Assembly: GCA_902783705.1 (NCBI GenBank) | Contig: CACZSA010000277.1 | Location: 1-21,821 of the forward strand | Source: an uncultured Ruminococcus sp. | GTDB lineage: Bacteria; Bacillota; Clostridia; Oscillospirales; CAG-272 | DNA length: 21,821 bases | Reading direction: 5' to 3' | Shown here: positions 1-6,420 of the stretch, one piece after another | Layout: each line of letters starts with the position of its first letter | How positions within the stretch are numbered: the stretch's first letter is position 1 | Notes under the pieces: generated by a model | Seen by the model: only the letters and a program-made list of their open reading frames with translations | What the model was told of the DNA's origin: nothing | Databases searched by the model: none | Translations under genes and position numbers: made by a program

Positions 1-10
1 CAATACTGAA

Positions 11-58
11 GAGATTGCCACGTCAGGCGTCCCAGGACGCCTTCCTCGCAATGACAAT
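11..58. repeat. Dispersed-type palindromic intergenic repeat
   Basis: Imperfect inverted repeat: outer arms ATTGC (14-18) and GCAAT (48-52) enclose a perfect 8-bp stem, AGGCGTCC (25-32) and GGACGCCT (35-42), with a 2-base loop. The outer text (GATTGCCACGTC and CCTCGCAATGACA) resembles short palindromic repeats scattered between genes in many bacterial genomes; this is recalled, not searched. Only one copy lies in this window, so its dispersed nature is inferred. Confidence 0.55.
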
Positions 59-100
59 GTTTTGTCTGAAAGGATATGAAAACCGGATCCCGGTTTCAAA

Positions 101-154
101 AATCAAAAGGGGCTGTCGCATTTTCTCCATTTCTGAAGTGAAAGCGACAGCCCC
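101..154 (-). terminator. Intrinsic terminator of the amino-sugar operon
   Basis: A perfect 11-bp stem, GGGGCTGTCGC (109-119) with GCGACAGCCCC (144-154), has a 24-base loop. On the minus strand it begins right after the nagA stop codon (161-163) and is followed by a T-rich run (complement of 101-108). A run of T at 156-161 also follows it on the plus strand, so it may work in both directions. A smaller hairpin (AACCGG and CCGGTT, 81-95) lies further downstream. Confidence 0.8.
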
Positions 155-160
155 CTTTTT

Positions 161-1345
161 TCAGATTTCCGTCCTCTCATACACGACCCGTCCCCCGACG
201 ACGGTCATTGTGACCCGGATCTCCCCGTCGAACAGCGTGAGGTCCGCGCGGGAGCCGGGAGTGAGCGTCCCGCGGTCGGCGAATTTCATGATCCGCGCGG
301 GCGTCGACGTCATCATCGTCACGGCGTCCCAGAGCGGGATCCCGGCGTTCACGACCGTGCGCACGAGGCGGTCCGCGGTGGCGACGCTCCCGGCAAACGC
401 GCTCCGGTCCGTGAGCTTCGCGACGCCCTCCTCGACGATCACCGGGAGGCCGTTCTCCTTCGCCCCGAGGATCGACGGACCCTCACCCATCCCCGCCGCG
501 CGCATCGAATCCGTCACCAGCGCGAGCCGGTCCGGACCCTTGAATTTCACGGCGTAGCGCAACAGCTCCGGCGGGAGGTGGCATCCGTCCGCGATCAGCT
601 CCGCCGTCATCCCGTCGAGATAGTACGCCGCCTCGAGCACCCCCGCGACGCGGTAGGCGTTGACCCGGTGAACGGTGCTCATGCAGGAGTAGAGGTGCGT
701 GACGTGGGTGAAGCCCATCCGGTATGCCGCCTCGGTCTCGGCAAAATCGGCGTCCGTGTGTCCGATCGAGGGCAGGATCCCGCGAGCGGTGAGCTTCCAG
801 GCAAACGCTTCAGCTCCCGGCAGCTCCGGCGCGGCGGTCCAGCGGAGGATCCGGTCGGAGGCGGCGAGGATCGCGTCGGTCTCCGCCTCGTCAAAGGGAT
901 GGATAAAGCGGTCCTCCTGCGCGCCCTTCTGCGAGGGAGCGAGATACGGCCCCTCGAGGTGCATCCCCGGCATGTCGGGCAGGTCGGGATCATCCCGCAC
1001 GGCGTCGAGCGCAGCGGCAGAGGTGACGATCCGGGCCGCGTCGACCGAGGTCGTGGTCGGGAGCAGGGTCGTCGTGCCGTGCTCCGCGTGCGTTCGGGCG
1101 GCTGTGCGGTAGGCCTCGGGCGTCCCGTCGAGAAAATCCGCGCCTCCCGCGCCGTGCGTGTGCATATCGATCCATCCGGCGGATAGATACGCCCCGCCCG
1201 CGTCGATCACCCGGTCCGCTTCGGCGTCGTGCGGGTTCTCCTCTCCCGTCACGGCGAGGAGGATCCCGTCCCGGAACCAGACGTCGAGCCCGTCCTGGAT
1301 CCCGTCCCGCGCGACGATCCGGGCGTTTGTGATCTTCGTCGTCAT
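161..1345 (-). CDS. nagA: N-acetylglucosamine-6-phosphate deacetylase
   Basis: Removes the acetyl group from N-acetylglucosamine-6-phosphate, giving glucosamine-6-phosphate and acetate in the cytoplasm. The 394-residue product has the normal family length and shows the amidohydrolase landmarks in order: DMHTHGAGG near residue 60, HLEGPYL near 130, GHTDAD near 200, THLYSCMS near 215, DGCHL, and VTDSMRAAG near 280, which carries the catalytic Asp. The ATG at 1343-1345 overlaps the stop codon of the upstream oxidoreductase gene as ATGA. An in-frame extension upstream would be only the shadow of that gene, so the short form is chosen. The ribosome binding site is weak, which fits translational coupling. 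It is the last gene of a four-gene operon starting with a NagB-family gene. The usual THLFNAMS motif reads THLYSCMS here, so a related N-acetyl amino sugar phosphate is possible. Confidence 0.9.
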   Translation of the reverse strand: MTTKITNARIVARDGIQDGLDVWFRDGILLAVTGEENPHDAEADRVIDAGGAYLSAGWIDMHTHGAGGADFLDGTPEAYRTAARTHAEHGTTTLLPTTTSVDAARIVTSAAALDAVRDDPDLPDMPGMHLEGPYLAPSQKGAQEDRFIHPFDEAETDAILAASDRILRWTAAPELPGAEAFAWKLTARGILPSIGHTDADFAETEAAYRMGFTHVTHLYSCMSTVHRVNAYRVAGVLEAAYYLDGMTAELIADGCHLPPELLRYAVKFKGPDRLALVTDSMRAAGMGEGPSILGAKENGLPVIVEEGVAKLTDRSAFAGSVATADRLVRTVVNAGIPLWDAVTMMTSTPARIMKFADRGTLTPGSRADLTLFDGEIRVTMTVVGGRVVYERTEI

Positions 1346-2208
1346 AAGGCTGCCAGCTCCGTTTCCCGGCCGTCCGCCTCCATCGAGCGGATCAGCGCGT
1401 CGATCACGAGGACCGGATAGACGAGCTCCTCGGGCGTCTGCCGGACCGTCCCCTCCCGCAGCATCCGGGCGACCTCCTCGAGCTCCGGCAGAAAGTATTC
1501 CGCGCCGAGGTCGATCCGCTCGCACGCGACGCCGTACCCGCCGAGGTAGACCGTGATCGAATACCCCGTGCCGAAATACGCTGTGACGTCGTAACGCGGA
1601 TAGCGGAACACCGCGTCGACGCCCTCGCCCCGGCGCTTTGCGGAGACCGAGACGACCGCCTGCCCGAAGACCTCCGTCACCATCTGCACGAGGTGCTGGG
1701 AGTAGAACCAGAAGTTGCCGTACTCGTTTACGAGATTGACAGGCGCGGTGACGTGTCCTCCCGTGACAGAACCGGATTTCTCCTTTACAAGAGCCTTCAT
1801 CCGCACCGTCCCATCCGCCCCGGCGAGCGAGGAACCGCCGCAGAGAAGGAGATGCTTTTCATGCGCAAGCTGCACGAGTTCCCGCGCGTCCGCGACCGAG
1901 GCCGTGATCGGCTTGTCGATCCAGACCCTCGCACCCTCCCGGAGATAGGGCAGGGCATAGGGCAGGTGCAGTCCCCCGTGCCGCGCGGTGATCATCACGG
2001 CGTCTGCCTCGCCGGCGAAGGACGCGGGATCGGTCGAGGCGCGCGTCACGGACGTCTTCTCCATGACCGCCCGGTTCGAGGCCTCGTCCCCCGCGATGCC
2101 GATGAGCTCGAGATCGGGGAACCGCCTCATCCCCTCCCGCGGCGCGAGAACGGAGGCGAATCCCATGCAATGGCTGTTTTCCGAGCCGAGAATGGCGATT
2201 TTATACAT
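1342..2208 (-). CDS. Gfo/Idh/MocA family oxidoreductase, short form
   Basis: Probable NAD(P)-dependent sugar or sugar-derivative oxidoreductase of 288 residues, shorter than the usual 330-390. The N-terminus is a Rossmann-like strand-turn-helix, but the glycine motif reads GSENSH (residues 8-13) instead of GxGxxG. The family's catalytic Lys is present in DKPI (Lys99), and a central SQHLVQM stretch gives a candidate catalytic His. The ribosome binding site GAGGTGA lies just upstream of the ATG at 2206-2208. The gene starts 9 bases after the preceding oxidoreductase gene and overlaps nagA by 4 bases, so it is co-transcribed and its substrate is probably an amino-sugar derivative. The exact reaction cannot be read from the sequence. 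The altered glycine motif could mean a changed cofactor grip, or simply a known subfamily variant. Confidence 0.8.
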   Translation of the reverse strand: MYKIAILGSENSHCMGFASVLAPREGMRRFPDLELIGIAGDEASNRAVMEKTSVTRASTDPASFAGEADAVMITARHGGLHLPYALPYLREGARVWIDKPITASVADARELVQLAHEKHLLLCGGSSLAGADGTVRMKALVKEKSGSVTGGHVTAPVNLVNEYGNFWFYSQHLVQMVTEVFGQAVVSVSAKRRGEGVDAVFRYPRYDVTAYFGTGYSITVYLGGYGVACERIDLGAEYFLPELEEVARMLREGTVRQTPEELVYPVLVIDALIRSMEADGRETELAAL

Positions 2209-2217
2209 ACTCTCACC

Positions 2218-3282
2218 TCATTTCGTCACGGGGAGCGGGTTCTGCGCGTGGACCAGCTCCATGACGCGGATCTGCTGCACGAGCCCCTCGGGCTTGATGA
2301 GCAGATCCGCTCCCGCCGTGAGATGATCGTAGAGGTTCTGATAGAAGATCCTCGGTCCGGCGTCGAACGCGCTCCCCGAGAGATCCTCTTCGAACTCATG
2401 CCACGGCAGCTTTTCCGAGCAGTACGCCGGGGAGAGGCCGTCCGCCTTGTTCAGCGGCTCGAAGGTAAACGCGGGCATCGGCGTGTCGTCGAAGTATTTC
2501 CAGCGAATCTTCGACATCGTGGCGGAGAGGGAGCCCCGGGCGGCGGCGATGCGGTAGGTGAAATCGCTGTATGCGTCGGAGGGATTGATTTCGAGATCGA
2601 TGAGCGGGCGGTCGGGCGCCGTCAGGATGAGTTTCGCGTAGTCCTCGGCGTCCCCGGCGGAGTTGATCCTTTTGAGAACGGAGAACACCTCCGGCATCCC
2701 GTCGTAATCGAGGAGCGTCAGCGCCTGGTCGAGCGGGTGCGGCCCGGTGTTCTGGAGACAGCCGCCGTAGTAGCGGAGCGAGGTCTGCCAGTCCCAGCGG
2801 CGCTGGAAGCCGGAGAAGCGGATGGTGATCTGCTCGACAGGTCCGAGAAGCCCGGCTGCGAGGATCTCGCGGATGCGGGTGAAGTACGGCGCGACGCGGG
2901 ACTGCTGGAAGACGGTGAGCGTGACGCCGTTTTCCTTCGCCGTGCGGATCATGTCCTCGCACTCCATCGCGTACTTCGAAAAGGGCTTCTCCGACACGAC
3001 GTTCTTGCCGTGCCGGAGCGCGTCCATGGTGACGGGGTAGTGCAGGTGGGAGAAGGTCGAGTTGACGACAACGTCGACGTCGGAACGCCGCAGGATCTCG
3101 CGGTAGTCGTCGGTGACGTCGCAGCCGTATTCCTCCGCGGCCCGCGCGCGTCTTGCGTCGATCTTCTCGGCGACCGCGACGACGTCGTAGAGCGCGCGCC
3201 CGGCCTCCGTGCGGAAGTACGCGCCGTGGATATCGCGTCCGCTCCGTCCCTGTCCGATGATGGCGACTCTCAGTTTTTTCAT
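2218..3282 (-). CDS. Gfo/Idh/MocA family oxidoreductase
   Basis: A 354-residue protein of typical family length. The N-terminal Rossmann domain starts with the intact dinucleotide motif GQGRSG (residues 10-15). SEKPF (Lys99) is the signature catalytic lysine segment, and TGPHPLDQ (His182, Asp185) matches the GxHxxD active-site motif of the C-terminal domain. These indicate an NAD(P)-linked oxidation or reduction of a cyclic sugar or polyol in the cytoplasm. The ribosome binding site AAAGGA precedes the ATG at 3280-3282. The gene lies 45 bases after the NagB-family gene and 9 bases before a second, more divergent oxidoreductase gene. Their pairing between nagB-like and nagA suggests conversion of an unusual amino sugar to a standard intermediate, but the substrate is unknown. 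Confidence 0.88.
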   Translation of the reverse strand: MKKLRVAIIGQGRSGRDIHGAYFRTEAGRALYDVVAVAEKIDARRARAAEEYGCDVTDDYREILRRSDVDVVVNSTFSHLHYPVTMDALRHGKNVVSEKPFSKYAMECEDMIRTAKENGVTLTVFQQSRVAPYFTRIREILAAGLLGPVEQITIRFSGFQRRWDWQTSLRYYGGCLQNTGPHPLDQALTLLDYDGMPEVFSVLKRINSAGDAEDYAKLILTAPDRPLIDLEINPSDAYSDFTYRIAAARGSLSATMSKIRWKYFDDTPMPAFTFEPLNKADGLSPAYCSEKLPWHEFEEDLSGSAFDAGPRIFYQNLYDHLTAGADLLIKPEGLVQQIRVMELVHAQNPLPVTK

Positions 3283-3327
3283 GTTCGGATTCCTTTCCGG
3301 GGCATGAGCCCTCTTATCGGTCGTGAT

Positions 3328-4086
3328 TTACAGCAGCTTCTCCCCGCTGTCGGGATCGCAGTACAGAACGGCGTGCGGATGCGTGCGCAGGATGGATGCC
3401 GGGCATTCCTCCGAGATCGGCCCGGTGACCGTGCGGAAAACCGCCTCAGCCTTCGTGGACGCCGGAACGGAGCAGAACATCGCCTCGGCGCGCGTGAGTG
3501 CGGGAACGGTGAGCGTCAGGGCGTATTCCGGCACGTCCCCGAGCGACGGGAAGCACCCGTCGTGGACCTGCTGCGTCCGGCAGACCGGATCGAGCGGGAC
3601 TTTCTTCACAAGGCACGGATCCGAGAAATCCGCGACGCCCGGATCGTTGAACGCGATGTGCCCGTTCTCGCCGATCCCGAGGACGGTGATGTCGACGGGA
3701 AAGGCCGACAGCAGCGCGGCATAGCGTTCCGCCTCCCGGTCCGGATCCTCCGACGGGTCGATCAGGTGAACGGATCGGAAGGGCACGCGCGAGAAGAGGT
3801 GATCCGTGAGATACGCGGCAAAGGACTGCGGCGCGCCCTTCGGCAGACCGACGTATTCGTCCATGTGAAAGGCGTTCACGCGTCCCCAGTCGATCCCCTC
3901 CTCTTCGGTGAGGGCAGCGAGCGTCTCGTTCTGCGACGGCGCGGCGGCGAAAATCATGTTGATCTGTGCCCGGCACGCGAGCAGACGGCGCATCTCTGCG
4001 GCGATCTCCCGCGCGGCGCACCGTCCCATCTCCTCCCGATCCTTCAAGATTCGGACCGTCAGGCGGTCCTTGACAAAGGCTTTCAT
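3328..4086 (-). CDS. Glucosamine-6-phosphate deaminase family protein (NagB-like)
   Basis: Likely converts an amino-sugar phosphate to a keto-sugar phosphate plus ammonia, as NagB does for glucosamine-6-phosphate. The 252-residue length is normal. Visible motifs are FHMDEYVGL (Asp76-Glu77, catalytic acid/base region) and GIGENGHIAFNDP (residues 137-149, His143 ring-opening). Two departures from classic NagB stand out. The phosphate-binding loop reads AAAPSQNE (47-54) instead of the usual TGSTP-type loop. The E. coli Asp141-His143-Glu148 triad appears as Asn-His-Asp. The protein therefore belongs to a variant branch of the family and its substrate may differ. The ribosome binding site GGAGGG is well placed before the ATG at 4084-4086. 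It is the first gene of the operon, with a promoter about 60-90 bases upstream. Confidence 0.8.
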   Translation of the reverse strand: MKAFVKDRLTVRILKDREEMGRCAAREIAAEMRRLLACRAQINMIFAAAPSQNETLAALTEEEGIDWGRVNAFHMDEYVGLPKGAPQSFAAYLTDHLFSRVPFRSVHLIDPSEDPDREAERYAALLSAFPVDITVLGIGENGHIAFNDPGVADFSDPCLVKKVPLDPVCRTQQVHDGCFPSLGDVPEYALTLTVPALTRAEAMFCSVPASTKAEAVFRTVTGPISEECPASILRTHPHAVLYCDPDSGEKLL

Positions 4087-4143
4087 ATCCGATCCCTCCG
4101 TTTCACCCTTTGTCAGCGGGGAATTTCAGTCTTCCTTGCCGTG

Positions 4144-4173
4144 ATTATACCATATTCCCGGGAGAATTGCCAG
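4144..4173 (-). promoter_or_regulatory. Promoter of the amino-sugar operon
   Basis: Minus-strand boxes CTGGCA (-35, 4168-4173) and a consensus TATAAT (-10, 4144-4149) have an 18-base spacer. They lie about 60 bases upstream of the nagB-like start codon. The palindrome TCCCGGGA (about 4156-4163) sits in the spacer and could be an operator; that is a guess. Confidence 0.65.
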
Positions 4174-4194
4174 AATATTTTATAAAATCTCAAC

Positions 4195-4230
4195 AAAAAA
4201 GCGGAGAAAACCGGATGAGGTTCTCTCCGC
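4195..4230 (-). terminator. Intrinsic terminator after the MATE gene
   Basis: On the minus strand a GC-rich 12-bp stem (arms 4201-4212 and 4219-4230, one G-U pair) is followed by TTTTTTG (complement of 4195-4200). It starts 11 bases after the MATE stop codon and separates that gene from the amino-sugar operon promoter. Confidence 0.9.
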
Positions 4231-4240
4231 AGAGGATCTG

Positions 4241-5629
4241 TCAGTCATCCACCACGCGGGACTTCGCGAGGGAGGCCTTGTGATAATAGATGAAGGTGAT
4301 GGTCGAGCAGACGAGCCACCCGGCGGGATAGCCCATCGCGATCGGAATGATCTCGTTCGCGATAAAGTGCGACATGACGTAGAGGTAGATCTGCCGGAAG
4401 AACACGAACGAGAAGAGCATGATGATCATCGGCGCGCGGCTGTCCCCGGCTCCCCGGAGCGCGCCCGAATACACCTGGTTCACGCAGCAGAGCACATAGA
4501 ACGGCGAGATCGCGCGCAGCAGCATCGATCCGTACGCCACGACCTCCGGCTTTGCGTTGAAGAACGCCACGAAATGCGGCGCGAAGAGGAGCACCGGAAC
4601 CATCATGACCGCCGTGGAAACCGCCGCCATGCCGAGGGAGACCGCGACGCCGCGTTTCGCCCGGTCGACCTGGTTCCGCCCGAGATTCTGCCCTACGAAG
4701 GTAGTCGAGGCGAGGGCGATCGACTGCATCGGCAGGAAGAGGATCTGGTCGATCTTGTTGTATGCCGTCCAGCCGGACATGACGTCGGTCTGGAAGTAGT
4801 TGATGTAGGACTGTACGAAAATGTTCGAGAACGACGTCACCGCCATCTGCAGCGCCGCCGGAATGCCGACCTTGAAGATCTTCTTCATCATGTCCCACGA
4901 GATCCGGAGCTCCCGCGGGATCAGCCGGATGCACGAGCGCGAGCGCATCAGCGTGACGAGCACCAGCACCGCCGAGGTGCACTGCGCGATGACCGTCGCC
5001 CATGCCACCCCCGCGACGCCCATGTCGAACGCGAGCACGAAGAGCAGGTCGAGCGCGGTGTTGAGGACGGCGGAGACGACGAGGAAGTAGAACGGCCTCT
5101 GCGAATCGCCGACCGCGCGAAGGATCCCCGCGCCCATGTTGTAGACCATCAGTCCGACAACGCCGGAGAAGTAGATCGTGAGATAGGTGATCGCCTCGGG
5201 ACGCACGTCCTCCGGGGCCTTCATCATATCCACCATGTGCGGCGCCATGAGCACGCCCGCCGCCGTGAAGACCGCCGCCATCACGAGCGTCATGAGGATC
5301 GAGGTGTGGACGGTCGCGCGGACCTTCTCCTCGTTTTTCGCGCCGTAATACTGCGAAATCACGACGCCCGCGCCGCTCGCCAGCCCGAGAAAGAAGCCGA
5401 TGAGCATGTTGATGATCGGCCCGACGCTTCCGACGGCGGAGAAGGCCGCGTTCGAGACGTAGTTCCCGACCACCCATGTGTCGACCATGTTGTAGAGCTG
5501 CTGGGAAATGTTCCCGATGAGGAGGGGGAAGGCAAAGGTGAGGATGTGCCGCACGATGCTGCCTTCCGTCATGTCCACGTCGCCGCGCCGCAGACGGGAG
5601 AGTGACGATTTCTTGTTCTCCGCTGTCAT
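4241..5629 (-). CDS. MATE family multidrug/metabolite efflux transporter
   Basis: Cation-coupled antiporter of the inner membrane that exports drugs or metabolites. The 462-residue length and about twelve hydrophobic segments fit the MatE family. The N-terminus shows the typical TEGSIVRHILTFAFPLLIG followed by NMVDTWVVG, and a second MatE repeat begins near residue 240 (KIFKVGIPAALQM). The start at 5627-5629 is preceded by AGGACGG. A promoter lies 39-67 bases upstream and a terminator directly downstream, so the gene is monocistronic. Nothing nearby indicates the substrate. The subgroup looks like the Firmicute DinF/NorM-like exporters, but specificity is not predictable. Confidence 0.92.
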   Translation of the reverse strand: MTAENKKSSLSRLRRGDVDMTEGSIVRHILTFAFPLLIGNISQQLYNMVDTWVVGNYVSNAAFSAVGSVGPIINMLIGFFLGLASGAGVVISQYYGAKNEEKVRATVHTSILMTLVMAAVFTAAGVLMAPHMVDMMKAPEDVRPEAITYLTIYFSGVVGLMVYNMGAGILRAVGDSQRPFYFLVVSAVLNTALDLLFVLAFDMGVAGVAWATVIAQCTSAVLVLVTLMRSRSCIRLIPRELRISWDMMKKIFKVGIPAALQMAVTSFSNIFVQSYINYFQTDVMSGWTAYNKIDQILFLPMQSIALASTTFVGQNLGRNQVDRAKRGVAVSLGMAAVSTAVMMVPVLLFAPHFVAFFNAKPEVVAYGSMLLRAISPFYVLCCVNQVYSGALRGAGDSRAPMIIMLFSFVFFRQIYLYVMSHFIANEIIPIAMGYPAGWLVCSTITFIYYHKASLAKSRVVDD

Positions 5630-5667
5630 AGTCCGTCCTGATTCTTAAAATATCATTCCAAAATACA

Positions 5668-5696
5668 ATAATACGCGCTTGGATGCCGGGTATCAA
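5668..5696 (-). promoter_or_regulatory. Promoter of the MATE gene
   Basis: Minus-strand TTGATA (-35, 5691-5696) and TATTAT (-10, 5668-5673) with an exact 17-base spacer, 39 bases upstream of the start codon. It is a strong sigma-A-like match. Confidence 0.75.
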
Positions 5697-5700
5697 GTCT

Positions 5701-5726
5701 TTTTCGTGACCATTTCATGACGAAAA
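5701..5726. promoter_or_regulatory. Inverted repeat next to the MATE promoter
   Basis: TTTTCGT (5701-5707) and ACGAAAA (5720-5726) form a perfect 7-bp inverted repeat with a 12-base spacer. It lies immediately upstream of the MATE -35 box. The spacing fits a dimeric regulator site, but no regulator is identified. Confidence 0.35.
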
Positions 5727-5796
5727 GCCGGTTTTTGTTCAAAATTAAGGAAAGCTAAACGCAGGTTAAAATCGAATGAAATCGGAGCCGGGCCGC

Positions 5797-5825
5797 TTGC
5801 AAAACCGGACGGGACGTGCTATACT
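5797..5825 (+). promoter_or_regulatory. Promoter of the membrane/DUF4177 gene
   Basis: TTGCAA (-35, 5797-5802) and TATACT (-10, 5820-5825) with a 17-base spacer. The leader to the start codon at 5872 would be about 40 bases. Confidence 0.75.
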
Positions 5826-5871
5826 ATGGAAGGCAGGAAACAAGACTGAAAAGAACAGGAGGGTGACCGGT

Positions 5872-6354
5872 ATGATCGTACCGATTCTGCGCTCGCTCCT
5901 CCTCGGCGCGCTCATCGGCTGGCTCGCCGGGCAGATCATGGGCGGCACGAAGAGGGGATTCTGGAAAAACTGGCTCGTGGGCTTCATCGGGTCCGCGCTC
6001 GGCGGCTTCATTGCGGAAAAGCTGAGCATCAGCGGAGGCCGTCTGACGGAATTCATCTTCTCGGTGATCGGCGGCTGCATCGTGATCTGGCTCGCGCACC
6101 TGATCTCAAAAAATAACGCGGGTTTTCCCCGTCTCCGTCGTACGCATAAAGATCCGGAGGGTATGAAAATGAAGGAATACAAGCTGCTTGAGTTCAAAAG
6201 AACAAAACAGACCAATGAAGAGATCGAAAAGCTCCTCGCCGAAAAATCCGCGGAGGGCTGGGAGGTTGTCTCCCTGACGTCGGATTTCAGCAGGGACATC
6301 CGCGGGATCCTCCTCGTACTCCTCGGAAGGGAAAAAGAAACGGAGAAAGAATAA
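5872..6354 (+). CDS. GlsB/YeaQ-type membrane domain fused to a DUF4177-type domain
   Basis: A 160-residue open frame. Residues 1-81 look like a complete GlsB/YeaQ/YmgE (transglycosylase-associated) small membrane protein: three hydrophobic segments and Gly-rich turns (GWLAGQIMGG, GFIGSALGGF, VIGGCIVIWL). Residues 100-160 look like a complete DUF4177 protein, starting MKEYKLLEF and containing AEGWEVVSL. The start at 5872 is chosen because AGGAGGG lies 8 bases upstream (5857-5863); a longer frame from 5776 would start upstream of the promoter. The junction holds an A-tract slippery site where a one-base shift gives an immediate stop. The DUF4177 half also has its own ribosome binding site. The locus may therefore be two genes, a real fusion or a frameshifting gene. 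GlsB-type proteins are linked to envelope stress; the role here is unknown. Confidence 0.75.
   Translation: MIVPILRSLLLGALIGWLAGQIMGGTKRGFWKNWLVGFIGSALGGFIAEKLSISGGRLTEFIFSVIGGCIVIWLAHLISKNNAGFPRLRRTHKDPEGMKMKEYKLLEFKRTKQTNEEIEKLLAEKSAEGWEVVSLTSDFSRDIRGILLVLLGREKETEKE
6108..6116 (+). promoter_or_regulatory. Slippery heptamer with immediate -1 frame stop
   Basis: A AAA AAT (6108-6114) is in the correct phase for tandem -1 slippage, because the zero-frame codons are TCA AAA AAT. After a -1 shift the next codon is TAA (6114-6116). The result would be an 81-residue product, matching the normal end of GlsB/YeaQ proteins. This is the dnaX-like arrangement in which slippage makes the shorter product. 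A weak GC hairpin follows (6119-6132). Whether slippage occurs is not shown by sequence alone. Confidence 0.4.
6169..6354 (+). CDS. Possible separately translated DUF4177 protein (internal start)
   Basis: Within the 5872-6354 frame, GGAGGG (6156-6161) lies 7 bases before an in-frame ATG at 6169. That is an ideal spacing for independent initiation. The resulting 61-residue protein starts MKEYKLLEF and has the length and N-terminus expected of a stand-alone DUF4177 protein. It contains the AEGWEVVSL core and ends in a charged tail. An ATG at 6163 is too close to the ribosome binding site. The function of DUF4177 is unknown. This product may exist beside, or instead of, the fused form. Confidence 0.5.
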   Translation: MKEYKLLEFKRTKQTNEEIEKLLAEKSAEGWEVVSLTSDFSRDIRGILLVLLGREKETEKE

Positions 6355-6358
6355 AGGC

Positions 6359-6398
6359 AAAAGCCCGGGAAAACGGTTCGGAACCGCCTCTCCCGGGC
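6359..6398 (-). terminator. Bidirectional intrinsic terminator between convergent genes
   Basis: Outer stem GCCCGGGA (6363-6370) with TCCCGGGC (6391-6398) encloses an inner hairpin CGGTT/AACCG. On the minus strand it is followed by TTTT (complement of 6359-6362) and a second T-rich run, serving the lipoprotein gene. On the plus strand only a weak T-rich run follows, serving the DUF4177 gene. Confidence 0.8.
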
Positions 6399-6420
6399 AT
6401 TGTTATTGTCTCGCCGCCGG

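Noticed and set aside
1693..4185. A plus-strand open frame of 830 codons across the amino-sugar operon
   Set aside because: It runs antisense to four genes with clear families; its Arg/Gly/Pro-rich product is what a GC-rich genome gives on the opposite strand. No ribosome binding site or domain is seen.
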